A stretch of 64,000 nucleotides of DNA from Vermamoeba vermiformis (GCA_045837725.1 JBEWZL010000191.1:1-64000), one strand, 5' to 3'; positions 21,119 through 33,955 are shown, counted from the first letter of the stretch. Made by a program: numbers and translations. Notes: a model not told the origin generated them from the letters alone.

Positions 21119-23736
21119 TCAGGAATAAAAGATGATAGTAATAATTAATATGAACAACGCAGTAATGTACGAGTGACGTTCACTAAATAATCCCGTAGCG
21201 GAACTTCGTTTGCGACCGGCAGAAGCATCGTAATAAGGATCGACTGAGGCAGTTTTGACCGCCAATATTGTGTTGGACAGACTTACTCTTGGCACTCGCG
21301 AACCCTCCTGCGCCAAAAGCTCTATGATGGTGCATTGCTTCTTCGCGCACAGTCTGAATAGGCACGATGACCTGTTGTGTCTTGCTCGGATCATTTTCTT
21401 GCGACTTGTCTACGGCAATGAACGAGGTCTCACGCGACATTAAGTTGTACCGTTGAGCCAAATCAATAATTAAGTTCTTCACTTTCGAGGCACTCTCTTC
21501 GTCCAGCTCGGGTCGGTGGTATCGGAGATTTCCGGAACGGTCTTCTTGGACCTTAGCTTCGTGTGCGAGGTGGATCTCGCTGCGAGATTCTTCTAAGTCG
21601 CGAATTCTTGAACGAGCTGCAAGTTTGTGAATGGTGTCGCCGTTGACGTGACGCACGGCTGTTTTTTCAAGGATGATGTCACCTTTGGCAGTTTTGACGA
21701 TGAATTTGTCGGGGACTGGGCCAGTCACCATGGCATAAGCCAATAGACGAGATCCTTCATAGAGGGTGGGCAGAGTGTAAGGCGTTTGGAACTGAACTTT
21801 GGCTTCATCGGAGTTAGTCCAGCTGACACTCTTGACCTCTTGCGAGTTACTGCCCAATGCTCGTTGCATTTGACGGTTAATCTAAGATGCAAAATAGAAT
21901 AAGATCGAGTCCTAGTGTGCATTAAACTTGACGTACCTTTTCAATGACTTCTTCGCCAGGAATTACAAACTCGGCAATACCATCACCCGCACGAGCCAAT
22001 CCGTTGACCAACTGACATTGCAAAGGTTAGAACGAAGTAGATAGACTATAAAACCTAGTCATACCAAGTGACTGACGCCGTAGCCAATGCCGACAGCGAA
22101 CACGCGATTGAATTTCTTATGCTTTTCTTCGCCAACCATGGCAATAGTGCGGTCTAGTAAGAGGTTAGGAAGGAGTTACAGGAATATAGATCAACGTACC
22201 TGTGTCGGAGATCTCGCCGTCAGTGATGACAATGACATTTTGCTTCGTTTTGTCGTTGACACTTCGTTCCAAGACGTACTTGAGAGGCTCGTACAATTCA
22301 GTGCCGCCGTTAGCCTGCAATGTTTCAACGAACTTCATGGCCGTATCGTAGTTTGCTGCATCGGCTAAGACAGGTGCGTCGAAGAGTTTGTTGTAGCCCG
22401 AAGAGAAGGCAATAATATTGAAGTAAAAATTACTTCGTTCAAACTTCTTCATGGCGTTGTCCGAGCGGCGCTTAATGTCGTTAAGACTAACGCGCAAAGC
22501 TTCTTTAACATTTTGCATCTTTTCGCCGAACATGCTGCCCGAGACATCGACGATAAAAACGACCACTTTGTCGTCGCCAATGGTCTCTTCTTTGACTTCC
22601 AAATCGGGATAAAGAGCAACGAGCACAGCCTTGTCCGGTAATCCAGCTTCATGAACGCGTTAGATAAGGTATACCAAGCTAAGAGTGGCATGGACTTACG
22701 TGTAGTTTCAATCCAAGCACGTGGCTCGTGAGGGGCTTGCAAGTTGACAGTCATCACAAAATCACTGTCCATTGGCTTAGCGCCACTAAGCTTAACGGTG
22801 CCTTTAAGTCCATTAAGTTCAACTGACACGGGGTGCGAGGGCGACGAGACTTTAACGATACGAGAAGGCATTTGCAAGTCAATGTTGAGACCGAACTTAT
22901 ATGGCACGACGTCTTGGCTTGGCGGATTCAATACCGAGTCTGTGCTGCGATGGTCCCTAAAAACGTCCCATATTAATACGCAATACGAAGCGAAGTTAAA
23001 TACCAAATGTTTTCTTGAAAAGTTTGAGATCGGATCTGTTCATGAAACAAAAGCTTACTTTGTAGTGGCGTCAATGGCTGGGACGTATCTTGGCGCGATA
23101 GTAGTCGGCAAGATGAATCTTAAATCATCACCTTCGAGCGTGAGTTCGGTCAAATAAGTCACTGTAATCTTCGCTTCTTTACGAGCGGGAAGGTTTCCGA
23201 CATTAACTGTAAATATGTCTGCTCGCTCTTCTTCCATCAAATATGCAGTGTGGCCTTGTTCGAGTGCCTCGTTGTATTCTTTGAGTGCTTGTTGTCTGCG
23301 CAGAAAGTTAGTTTTGGTTGATCGGATCACGAGGTAGAACTTACTTTGGCTTTGAAAGCGCGACGACAACATTGCCTTCTATTTCAGCCTTGAATTCGGT
23401 GATGGCTGATTTTTCATCGAGAGGGAATTTGTAAATACATTCAAGCGGGTGCTCTTCTTCATTTTTGTAGACTTGAGTAATTTGTACTTTCGCTAGAAAA
23501 TCAATAACATCGACTTGGACCTATAATATGAATTTTTAATAAGATCAAAATAATTCAAGAATATTTGTAGAACAACTTACGTCAAAAGTTTGAAGAGGGA
23601 TCTTGGATGCTGCGAACTTCGGGTCTCGTACATATAAAGAGGCTCTAAAGCCATCTTTAGTATCTGATGTCGAGAATTTAGGCAAAATTATTGCGACAAG
23701 CACAATAATAAACAAGGATGTGGCAAGTCTCTGCAT
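21119..23736 (-). CDS. VIT + VWA surface protein (ITIH-like), probably GPI-anchored
   Basis: Signal peptide MQRLATSLFIIVLVAIILP at 23736. A VIT domain follows (EGHTAYLMEEERADIFTVNV, LPARKEAKITVTYL, DDLRFILPTTIAPRY), then a VWA domain with intact MIDAS: VFIVDVSGSMFGEK, Thr in NGGTELYEPL and ITDGEISDT. This VIT-VWA order is that of inter-alpha-trypsin inhibitor heavy chains and many Dictyostelium proteins. A beta-rich region (about 21183-21869) follows. The last exon ends SSATGLFSERHS then a hydrophobic run (YITALFILIITIIFYS) and TGA, the pattern of a GPI-anchor or tail-anchor signal. Likely role is cell-surface or phagosomal binding through a divalent-metal site; this is inference. Confidence 0.85.
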
Positions 23737-24156
23737 GTTCTCTTCTATATGACAATAATAACGCTATCTTATTCTAAATTGGTATTATTGTGACTTTGTT
23801 TCTGATGAGACTTTCTTAAATAATGAAATCAGCTGGTTTATGAAAAGTTTTACTTTTTTGTAAAGAGAACACGTCAGCAGATTGCTGACTCAGCAAATAT
23901 TTTAGTAACTGTTGTGTCATTGCTTGGATATCATCGTTTGGATGATAATTTTGAATCGATCTGCCGACATGTATTGCAGCAGTGGATGAGATCAGAAAAC
24001 ACGATCGGCTTTAGCAAGAACCGTAAGAATAAATTATAATAAAATACCTCAATTAATAAGAGAAATCGACAACCCTCTTCGCGGTTTTTTTATTGGATCT
24101 TGCTTTTTATTTATTTACGTGAATCAATAAATAATAGCCGTAGTGTCGTAGCGCGT
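23737..24156. other. Intergenic region holding a gene-fragment relic
   Basis: 420 bp between the VIT/VWA start and the pseudo-protease stop. It should contain the VIT/VWA promoter. Within it, 23980-24060 resembles part of the NlpC/P60 gene (separate entry). Confidence 0.5.
23980..24060 (+). pseudogene. Relic copy of NlpC/P60 exon 1 and its splice donor
   Basis: About 80 bp (AGTGGATGAGATCAGA, then ACCGTAAGAATAAATTAT and CTCAATTAAT) match the end of exon 1, the donor site and the start of intron 1 of the gene at 18744 (GAGTGGATGAGATCAGAG, ACAGTAAGAATTAATTATG, CTCAATTAAT). Similarity covers both coding and intron sequence in the same order, so this is a duplicated genomic fragment. No further exons were found beside it. 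Confidence 0.6.
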
Positions 24157-25717
24157 TTAGTGGCAAGTACTGATGTCAGCGAACCCATAGAGTCCCCGTA
24201 CCGGATCGAACGCAAAATTGAAGCGTTGAAGGAAAGCGGTGCCAAGTACCGGTTTCTTTCCAGGAGCTGCCGCTTTAACACCAAGACAATACTGCTTGTT
24301 GGCAGTAGGCATCAAATAATCAGAGCCTGATAAAACCATTGGCTGGAGCCGACTGATGTAGAAGGTCATGTCGGGAAACGCGGCAACTTCTTTGTCGGTC
24401 ATTGAGTAGCACTCGCCGTCCAACAAGCCCTTGCCCTTTGGAACATCGCACACTCCGACCAAATTCACTCGGTCACACATGGCGTATAGAGCTTGAGCGA
24501 AGTTGTTGAAGACGGACGGGTAAAACGAGATCGAGGCACTGGCAGTAGAAACGAGGGTGTTTGAGTAATTTTGCTTTGACGAGCCAATAGAAGTTTCGTT
24601 GATAAAAACATTTCGGATGGCAACTGCAAAGTATTAGTGAGAGGCTAAGCCTTTAAAATTAAGCTAAAAAGTCGTACAGGAAGAAGTCCATCGGAACGGG
24701 TACGTCGAGTAAGTCAGATCCTCTCCGACAGTAATGTGTGGGCCTTTGGACGTCAAGCATAAACCCAATGTACTTGGAAGATCATTGATATACGCCCAAG
24801 CGTAGAAGGGCGAGATTCCTGCACATTTTAAGAATTAGAAAGGTAAGAGGATCTCGATTTAGTTTATTAAGAGCGATTAAACGTCATACCGTTCCACAAG
24901 CTATCAAAATAATAGCTGGTGCCAATCCAACCATCCATACCCTCCTGCAGAAATCGTTATTCGATGTGGATCGGAAACGTTCAAGTCGGTCACTTACAGG
25001 TACAAAATTAGGATAGGCCGTTGTTAATGCACCCACTGAAACATTATAAACCGAATAGCCAAGCCAATACAGAGAGTCCTTATATATGGTACCATTCGCA
25101 GGTCCTGGAGCGTTCTAATCCGTCTTAAATTAGGAATCGTTTCGAAATGAGTGCATAGGCCTTACAGACTTGAAGGCGAAGTAGCAGGTTTTTGTTATTG
25201 AACTACAAGGGCAGCTATCATACCGATTAACACGCAGTGTTCGGATTTAAGATCGTACTTACTAAAACGTGTTACTGGGGCACTGTATTTCCGGAGCTGT
25301 TGAAATAGCCAATAGTTATTAAAGATTTCTCAAACTCAAATCTTACAATAATTTATCATCGGCAGCTAACCGCAGTAAACTTACTAGTTGGTGTGTAGCG
25401 AGTACTTTGTTGACAACCGTTGCAAGTCTTGTTGAACAAGATTAAATCAGCTGAAAGGGTGTTCAACAGCAACTTGTACGTAACAGGAGGATTGCCAACT
25501 TCAATTAAATTAGTAATAATTTTTCAAATCCGGATCCACGAAAGTCCTTACTCTGAACAGGAAGGTAGAATAATCCCAGAGCATCTTCGTATAAGGGAAG
25601 ATCGGATCGCTTGTTGAATTCTGAGGCATTCAGCTCTCGTTTTAAGAGAGGAACTCGTACACTGAAAACAACGTTGCTAAGTACGATCAAACAAAAGACG
25701 ATGCAGGTGTGCTTCAT
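24157..25717 (-). CDS. Pepsin-fold protein without catalytic aspartates (pseudo-peptidase)
   Basis: Signal peptide MKHTCIVFCLIVLSNVVFS then a short propeptide-like stretch. The next exon gives VGNPPVTYKLLLNTLSADLI, clearly the pepsin N-lobe motif (VGTPPQ..LLLDTGSADLW), but DTGS has become NTLS. A following Cys pair (KTCNGC) fits. The C-lobe shows NTLVSTASASISFYPSVFNNF where pepsins have the second DTGT/DSGT, so the second Asp is Ser. The C-terminus PVLGTAFLQRFNFAFDPVRG followed by LYGFA is typical A1 family (LGDVFLR.Y..VFD...IGFA). Loss of both aspartates means no proteolysis. Comparable inactive relatives are plant xylanase-inhibitor-like proteins. Several short exons; some inner boundaries (24890-25300) are uncertain. 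Confidence 0.75.
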
Positions 25718-26632
25718 ATCTAAAGATGGAAAAGCGAAGGCTTAATTAACAAGCAACGTTTTTTACCGAACCTTCAATTTCCTATTTTATTCCAAAGCGT
25801 TTCCGATCCGCACAAATCTGGAGTTTTCCCTTACAACGTCTCTTACTATTAATCTCAAATAATCTGATTATTAAATCTTAACGATTAGACTTATAGCAAC
25901 GTTGCGTGGCGTGCTACCCGTGCCTAGATCTTGGTGATTTCAGAAGTAACGTAGATCTGTCCTATTCTCACGAATTCAATAGGATTTCCTCGCGTTCTAT
26001 ATTGACCTAAATGTACTATGCTAGCAGATCCTTGTAAGATTCATAATAATATGCACATAGATAATTCTAACGGATCGAGAGAACAACCACGTTGTATTTT
26101 TAATTAAATAGGGTATAATATTTCAAAACTTAAAGTATGCATAATTACTTAAGCATATTGCTTACCGAGCGAGAATAATAATTAATGTGATATATTTTGT
26201 AAATCCTTCAAAATACGAAAAGGGACATACCAAGATACCAAATATCTGAAAAGTGCATAAATATCTTAGCTAGAGCATTCATGGTTGCGTGCAAGATTGT
26301 TCACGTTTCTATGAGATGTGGTGCTCAGCTGGCGTCACTGACTTTTTATCTGGTTGGCCAAGGGAGTGCCGGTGGTAGTGAGACTTCCATTGAGAGATTT
26401 TTTCAAGTCTGTGATTCACATGAACATAAAATTTGGGGGAGTGAAGTTCAATGTAAGCTCACCCCAAAAAAGTCCCCCGTCTCGTGCCGGAAAATTTCTC
26501 GCCTTTTCCTGTCTTTTTTCGTTTCCGCGCTTGCGTGTCATTTTTATTTTAAATCCTGAACGGACAACACGAAGGCCAATTCTTAAAGTCATTGTGTTGT
26601 ATTAAACCCAAACGAGATCAACAGATGTAACA
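25718..26632. other. 915-bp intergenic region, nothing recognised
   Basis: Between the divergent starts of the pseudo-peptidase (-) and a small basic protein (+). AT-rich from 25720 to 26250. Around 26280-26560 two overlapping plus-strand frames exist but show no domain and disagree in frame. No repeat, tRNA or mobile element was identified. Confidence 0.4.
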
Positions 26633-26827
26633 ATGGGCAGAGCACCTCAAGCAGTAATCAACTACTACTCAAATAATCCTAACAAGAAGGCCGTCACGCC
26701 AAGAAAAGTCAATACTACTCCAGTAGAAAGCAATACTAATGTGCAGAAGAGTCCTTCAACTGCTGACGTAGCCAAATCTAATTGCAAGAACCTCAAACGA
26801 ACTTCAAAAAGGCTTATGAAGCCGTAA
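26633..26827 (+). CDS. Small basic protein (64 aa), unknown
   Basis: Intronless frame opening ATGGGCAGAGCACCTCAAG. The product is Lys/Asn/Ser/Thr-rich (NPNKKAVTPRKVNT, NCKNLKRTSKRLMKP) with no hydrophobic core, so probably disordered and possibly nucleic-acid-binding. A purine-rich leader ending TAACA precedes the ATG and AAAATAAAA follows about 80 bp after the stop, which fits a short mRNA. No family is recognised; chance is possible. Confidence 0.4.
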   Translation: MGRAPQAVINYYSNNPNKKAVTPRKVNTTPVESNTNVQKSPSTADVAKSNCKNLKRTSKRLMKP

Positions 26828-27197
26828 GAAAACTTCAATCACCTCCAATTTTGCCGTTTTATTTATTACCTTGTAAAATAATGTATTTTAACGAAATTGT
26901 AAAATAAAAAACCACTTCCGCGAATTCTTGCTTCTCCATCTCCAAAGAATATTCTGGTACCTTCGATTATTCTGGGAATAGCACTGATCCCATAGCTAAC
27001 CACTTCTATGCAAGTAAGATCTTGATTTCAAGTCTTTATCTTTAGTAAAGATACTAAGACTTTGACTTGATTCAGAAGGGTGACGCGGCACAATTCTAAT
27101 TTTATAATAGCATTTACATTTTATACAATTGTTTGATTATAATAACAAAATCAGCTCAGATTTGTGGCTATGGGACGACTAAGCCCACAAAAAGGTC
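26828..27197. other. Convergent 3' region, no gene seen
   Basis: 370 bp between the small basic gene (+) and the CAP-H stop (-). Contains AT-rich 3'-end signals (AATAAAA near 26903). Nothing else recognised. Confidence 0.4.
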
Positions 27198-30100
27198 TTA
27201 ATTTTGTTGGATCGTGAGTTCATCCAAGCTCGATTGTGTCAGCTCGAGGTTCTTCTCATTAGCCAAGTGCAATAAGCAAATGAAATAATACGGAACCGAG
27301 ATTTCCTTCAACGCTGCCTTGTCGACCAGCTTCGGCATCTCGCTCATGACCTCTTGGAACGGTTTGGCCTCGGGAACCTTATCGGCTTGCGAAGAGTTCT
27401 AAACGATTCATATTTAGTATTAGATGTACCAATATAATGCGCTAAAAGTAGCCTCCAAAACGCTTCGGAGACGTCCCGAAGATATTTTAAAGGTGAACTT
27501 CAGATTTGGTAATGAACTTCATATCAAGAATTAGAATTCTTACCGTTGTAGGATCAGTTGATAATTGTCTCCACATGTTCCTCTTAAGCGCTTTAACGTC
27601 CACAATCTTCGCTGTACGAGCGTAGTTGATCGAGATCTTCTCAACCTTTCTCGGCTCAGCTATCGATTGATCAGCTGCATTTTCGAGGATTTGACTCGTG
27701 TTTAGCAATTGGGCTAATTAAGGACGTATCAGTATCAAACTGGGTTCAACTTTCAAGATCACATCCGCGGGATCTGATCTGTCCAGTGGAAGAATATAGT
27801 CCTAGGACTGAATACGTACCGGGTGCCATATCCATATCGTCATCGTCGTTGCCGAGGCCCATGAATTCGTTGCCAATAGCGTTAGCCATGTCATTGCCGA
27901 TCTGCTCTTCATCGCGCCCTTCCATCGGCATGAACGAGTCTTCAACACCACCGCCAACATTCTCGCTGACTATACGACCTTCGACTTTAGTCAGTGTGCG
28001 CATGGCGATTGAAACTGGCTTATTGAACAGCATTCTAAAGTTCTGGAAGTCGTAATGATAGTCCTCGGGCAAGAACAAACCAGCCGGCTGAAAACACGAT
28101 TAAGCAATTAATATGATACGTTATATAATAATTATATAAGGTCCTTACATCTGCTGTTTTGGGTGCTTGCGTCGTGCTATAATTCTTCGTGCCATGGTCA
28201 AAAATTTCACCAAAATCAAACTCCTCCGTAAAATCAATAAGCTCAGCTTTTCTTCGTTTCCTTTTGAATAATTTGGCGTTAAATTGACAAATTAAATTTA
28301 AAATTATTCAGTGAATTTTGCGTACTTTTCTTTTTTAGACATTTCGTCTTCAACTTCCGATGCCTCTTCAGCGTTGGCATTTTTTGGCACTTGTGATTCT
28401 AGAAGTAAAACATTATTATTAGATTACCATAATAATAGAAAATAATTTATTAATATAAATGACTTACTCTTTGTTTTGAATTTCCAATGGTTAGGACCAG
28501 CCCAGTTCAGATTTGACAACGCGTTCTTATCGAAGTAATTATATTCATCTGGCTCGACATCTACGAGTTGATAAACAACATCGTCCTATAATAGAGTTAT
28601 AAGTATAATAAAAATATTAGCGAATATTATTCAGCTGAACGTACGACGTTGTTGGCGGGGAAGATCTGATTTTCAATAACCTGCGCTAATTTCTGTTCTT
28701 GAGCTTCTAAATTATGATCAAAATCGCTAACATCGGGCAAACTAATAATAAAACATGTTAGAATATAAATCAGGTTCAAAAATACAGCCTAACGTACCCC
28801 CATCCAGCTTCAACTTCAGCACCATCGTCACCAGCCTGAATTTCGAGTTCATCGGGCTCGTCTTGCTTAAAATTATCGTTCAATAATATTTCTTCTTCAG
28901 CTGCAACTTGAACGTCTTGCAAATCTTTAACTTCTCCGCCAAAATCGAAATCTGAGTATTGAGGACAGATCTTGTACTTTTTGGCGTTTTTCGCGATGTT
29001 TTTAAATACGGCTATAGATAATACGTTAGAATAGAGCAATTATATATTACTAGTAAGAGGTTGAACCTACCGGCGAGATCGGACAGATCCACTTTCGAGT
29101 TTGAGCTCCGAGTGATGCTTGACTCTTCATCTACCGCATCACTAGAGTCGAATACAATAGTGCAACCATTATGTACATTAAGGTGGTTCAATAATAAACC
29201 CTTTGCGCCTCCTTCGTCGAACGCTGCGGATGTTTTTCTGAACAGCGGATCTACTGAAAATTCAAGGTCGATCTTCTTCGCGTTGAGGTTGTTAATATTT
29301 GTTTCTAATGTATTTACACCACGATAAGCTTTAATCTGTAATTTTAAGATGTTAGTAACAGTCAGTTGGATCGCGTCACGATCTGCTTTTACACGCGATT
29401 TGCAGGTTATGTAAAATACAATAATAGGTTTCAATAATATATATAGATCGTATATATCATATATAGAAAGTATTAAGCCGATCGATGAATTATTATACTA
29501 AGTGGCTAACGCATCTCGCGATCAGATCCGAACACTTACTCGTTTTGCAGTTTCTTTTTCATCTTTCTTTTCGCCTTCAAAAGCCTTATCCTCTTCATCT
29601 CCGCCTTCATCTCCAGCTTTAGCAGCGGTTTCTTCCTCTTCTTCACCACCTTCTGTCCTCGCAAGACCGCCTAGCATTTTATACGCCTCACTATGTACCG
29701 AATCCACTCGGTATGAATAAATTTTAACACTAGCGTCTAATGTGCAACTAGCTACTTGGAAATTGGTGCCTAAGACTTCGGCTGTATCTTTTTCTTGTCG
29801 ATCCAAGACGTCGTCAATATATTCAATCAATTTCAAATTCCAACTGTTCTTCTGATTAACTTTCTGTATTTTTAAAATTATTAGGACTACTATATAATAT
29901 TATTATGCCATTATTTCATCAATTTGCATTGAGAAAACTAACCGAATTAATTTTTCTTTTGATCAAAATAACGAATAAATTGCAAATTTGACTTACGTTC
30001 TCGTTACATAATCGCAAGCACTGTGCATATAAATCAGATAATTGTTGATTCGATAGAGGTTGCGTTGGTTGCGGTGCCTGTGATTTCTGTGATGCAGTAG

Positions 30101-30328
30101 CCTCTTCGTCGGATTTGTCCATCTCCATCCGATCAGGAGCCATGCTAGCTCTCTTTGCTTTTTTAGCTGGTGTTTTAAATTCTCCGGCTTCTTTCGCCTT
30201 TTTTAATTGCAATTTCTCAGCTTCATCGTCATTCTCATCAAAAAATTCAGATGCGTTCTTCGATCCATCTGGGTTTTTAGAAAATCCAACGGCTGATAAT
30301 CGCTTTCGTTGGATCCTTTGGAACTCAT
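27198..30328 (-). CDS. NCAPH: Condensin complex subunit 2 (CAP-H/Barren, kleisin)
   Basis: Kleisin that closes the SMC2-SMC4 ring in mitotic chromosome condensation. The N-terminus shows NDDEAEKLQ and LSDLYAQCLRLCNEN, then NLKLIEYIDDVLDRQE, NFQVASCTLDASVKIYSYRV and SEAYKMLGGLAR, the family's most conserved block. The middle carries acidic spacer and FKTK/WAGPNHWKF-type residues (GLVLTIGN is replaced by AGPNHWKFK). The C-terminus KLVDKAALKEISVPYYFICL then LHLANEKNLEL is the winged-helix end of CAP-H. About nine exons. The start is unresolved: ATG at 30328 (MSSKGSNESDYQ) or 30415 is in a different frame from NDDEAE; a 32-nt GT-AG intron (ATGA then CCGTTGG) or a base missing in the T-run near 30240 would join them. 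Confidence 0.9.
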
Positions 30329-30415
30329 GGTGTTGCGTTCCCCTTCGCAGCGAAAATAAAAAAATGAGTTAGGTGTTCGAAGAAAAAATCGGTCGAATTT
30401 GCGCGGGCTTTTCAT

Positions 30416-31138
30416 TGTCTTCGCACACCCTTCTAGAGATGCAGCACTGGATTGTTGTTAGCAAAAATTTTTGTATTATTATCATAAGAGTTACAACCTA
30501 GTAGCTCGTTGAAAGTTCAACACTTCCACAACCACAGAACCGGTCAGATTTACTGAAATTATTAATCGCTCGATGGAAGCCATAAATTCCAATTCGCAAT
30601 TAACAAATAATAATTAATTTCGATTCATTTATTTGCTTAAACATCCGCCAAAACAACTGATCGCTGATCGCAAAAAAATTATCGAGATCATCATATTTTG
30701 CAAGAGCAGGGTTAAGACTACGTTCAACGAAGATAATCTTTGAAGAGTGCAGAGTGGAGGTTATTAATAACCAGGAAGCCGGGCGCCGAGGAATCGCTCG
30801 AGTACTGGCCACAAGGAGCGAAGCTACATTAAAGACCAACCCCCCTTGCATGAAGGTGTTCACCAGATGTCTTTCTCACTGGAAGATCTTCAACGGGAAA
30901 CAATAGAGCAGCCTTGCAGCACCGGACCGGATGTCTAGACCGTGACGTGTCAATCAAGTGACACGTATGCAGAACGCGGTGATTTTTAAGAAAACTTTGT
31001 CCCGTAATGCAACAGATATTTTTTGATCAAATACAAGGTATGTCTAGGCAATAGAAGCAATCTTAAGGAATTATAGGCTCTAATATTAGTTTGTAGGGTT
31101 GTTCACTGAGTGCTCAAGATTATAATATTAGGTATAAT
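30416..31138. promoter_or_regulatory. Divergent intergenic region
   Basis: About 720 bp between CAP-H (-) and the F-box gene (+); promoters of both must lie here. A minus-strand frame at 30600-30863 has no recognisable domain. Near 30945-30970 there are further GTGTCA/TGACAC half-sites (GTGACGTGTCAATCAAGTGA), outside an intron this time. Confidence 0.4.
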
Positions 31139-33955
31139 ATGGAGGATTGGATACCGCGCTCAGTGCTGCTAAGCGAAGATTTTGAGCTGATCCGTTCCGA
31201 AATACTTAAAACCAATTATTCTTATTCTAAGACCCAGAAATCAGCCAGTTATTATTTAAACAAGGTAATTTAACTATTTTTTACTATTATAAAGATCACG
31301 TTGCTAAGCAATTGTTTAAAGGTATTCAAAGGTCCCGATCGAGCAAAGTGCAGCACGAAAGCGTTGTTACTAGCGGTGTATTGTGCCACTACAACCGATG
31401 GAAATGACGTTGATACAATGGTGCCTGATGTAGTACTCAAATATACTGCCACTGATTGGCTAAGTCGTCTGCGTAAGTAGCTACCTCAATCTACCGATCA
31501 GATCCGCTAACTAATCGAAATCCGTACAGGAAAATTCAAAACTGTTACGAGGAAGACGCAGGTGGTTCGCGATTGTGTTTATCAGCTGTTCAGAGTTGGA
31601 AAACTGACGCCCGAGGACTTGATCCAAGACCCGATGTTAGTAGCTGCCTTGGCGCATCGCCTGAGCGTGCACGAACTGATGAGCTATCGATTGTATAGCA
31701 AGAAAAAACACAACCGTATTACACACCTAGTTGACGGTTAGTAATAACTGCTTGTTTTAAAATAATTGGACTCGGCGATCCGCTTGGAATTATTTTTTCT
31801 TGTTCCGGCGTACACCTGACTTAATATAATCTATATATGTAGGTACTTCAATGGTTGCTGAAGTGTTGGCCAAGCACAAAGGACAGATCCGGCTTGATTT
31901 TCTTGAGTCACTCTACAGCGCTTACAAAGACGATTTTCAGTACATAATCTCGCCTGAAATCTCGGAGTTTACAATCATGCTAGAAAAAGGCTTGAAGAGG
32001 TGTTTGAAGTTCTTGCAGAACACTCGTTTAAGATTTCCAACGATCGGTAATTTATTTATTTTAAAATTATGAATAGTTCAATATTAATTTTATCGTATTT
32101 AGATGCTGCGTTTGCCAATTTGCACTGGCCGATTACCACTGGGCTTTTATGGTACAAGATTGAACCGGAAACACAAAAAGACATGAACGGTACAATATTC
32201 AGTAATCTATTAGAAAACTACTAAATTTCAACTTAATTTAGGTTTTAAAAAAGCGATGGCACAAGAGAGCGCCCAAGTTTGGTCCGGAACCAAAGGCAAG
32301 ACGAAAAAACGGCAGATCAAGACGCTCAAACAAATGACGCTTTACATTAAGTTCCTAAACGGTAATAATATAATCAATACTAACCAAATAGCCTTATAAC
32401 TAAAAATAAGTATTTTATTAGAGAAATATAACAAACTGAAGTTGCCAGTGCTTGGAAACTCGACATTTCCTTTTTGGGAACTACCTACGGAAATAGCCGA
32501 AATGATTTATCGATATTCAGACATCGATTCAATCATAGCTCTCAGAATGCTATCTTCGGACATGAAAAGTTTCGTCAATCCTGCGCGTTTGACAAAAATT
32601 CATTTTCCGTTGAAATTTCATATGCTGGAGCAAAGCGGTCAACCGAAAAATGCTAAACTTCCTAGTTGGGAAACGATCTATCATCAACACATATCGTAAG
32701 AGTTATTAACGCAGCTTATTATTAATTAATTTAAAGGTCAAAAAATGACGAAAAATTAAGTTTTTAATTTTTTTTATGGATCAGCTCGCTGAGAAATTGG
32801 AACAAAGGCAAAAGTACCCTATTTTCAATTGAAGGTCGAATCCGGGCTATGGACGACAATTTTTTGATCGGAACACTTTCCAAACCAGGCTACCACAGAT
32901 ACTTTTGGGTCAAATGGAATGACAGTACATTGACGCAGCACCAATTCGATGCGAGTACGCTGCAAGATCGGCGGCATAGCGGTCTGTTACAAGCAGCTTG
33001 TGTCATTGATTCGGCTGAGAATAATAAGCCGCCGACAATAGCCCTGGCTGTACTAAATTCAGTTGAGATTTTTGTTGGTGGCAAGTTACGGCATTCGTTC
33101 AATGGGCCACGTCGAGATTACCTCACGGAAATTACGGCTATTTCCAGGAAAAACAAATTATTTATCGGTAAAAACAAACAAAATTAAAAATTTAATCAGT
33201 ATTTTCGGTATTATTAATACCTTTTGTATTTAGATAATTATGTCTTCCATTTAGACGAGCGATATCGTGCAGAAAAGCTCTTCAAAGAACGAGAATATTT
33301 GCTGGATGTCAATCCACTGAACGGCATGTACCTCTCTACAATAAGCGAATGCAATTATCTGCGCAATGTCGTTTGGCTATATTCACCTAGCAATGAACGC
33401 ATTGGTAACTTATGGGAGAACTGCTTTGGTTCTGTGCGTTACAAATCCGGCAAGTTTTTGGACGAACATCGATTTGCTTGTGTTAGCACTTATGGCGATA
33501 TAGATATTGCTGATATAAGAAAGATGGGCACGCCTTTTCTACGGGTTAGTTTGCCGCTCTTATTATATTAATACGCGGAATTTACAAATAATTGAAAATT
33601 ATGCGATCTGCTCCGCTCAAATTGATTTATTTGTTCAGTGTTAACATTAGAGTATAATGGAGTGTTTATATATATACAAATATTCATTTTCTTATTCCTG
33701 CAGCTTCCTACTACGGAGTTTTCACAGTGCGTGCTGGATCCCGTTAACCGTCGCGCCATAACACTGTCACCAGGACCAAGACCTAATGTCGTGAGTGTAT
33801 GGGATTTGAGTTCTTATCAATGCAACGGAGGATTTTACTTTGGCAAGCCATTGCAGCATGCAGTATTGGAGCCACAATTGCATGTTAGTACGAATTACTT
33901 GGCGTATCAAAATAACGATAAAATTTCTGTCTATGATTTCAAGAACAAGTACTAA
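31139..33955 (+). CDS. F-box protein of unknown class
   Basis: Starts MEDWIPRSVLLSEDFELIRS. The first 310 residues are helical and match no family I know. An F-box follows at about residues 315-355 (FWELPTEIAEMIYRYSDIDS, then IIALRMLSSDMKSFVN), and the remaining 380 residues look like a beta-propeller-type region (WVKWNDSTLTQHQFD, NVVSVWDLSSYQCNGGF). F-box proteins recruit substrates to SCF ubiquitin ligases through Skp1; this layout (long N-terminal helical domain, central F-box, C-terminal propeller) suggests a substrate receptor. About ten exons with 45-110 nt introns. The F-box is moderately secure, the propeller tentative. Confidence 0.7.

Noticed and set aside
26281-26605. Two overlapping plus-strand frames opening MVACKIVHVS and, in another frame, a Lys/Pro-containing product
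   Set aside because: They disagree in frame over the same bases, have no domain or splice context, and lie in a gap that probably holds promoters.
30600-30863. Minus-strand 87-codon frame that slightly recalls retroelement-like text
   Set aside because: No motif of a reverse transcriptase, integrase or other mobile protein can be shown, and there are no terminal repeats around it.
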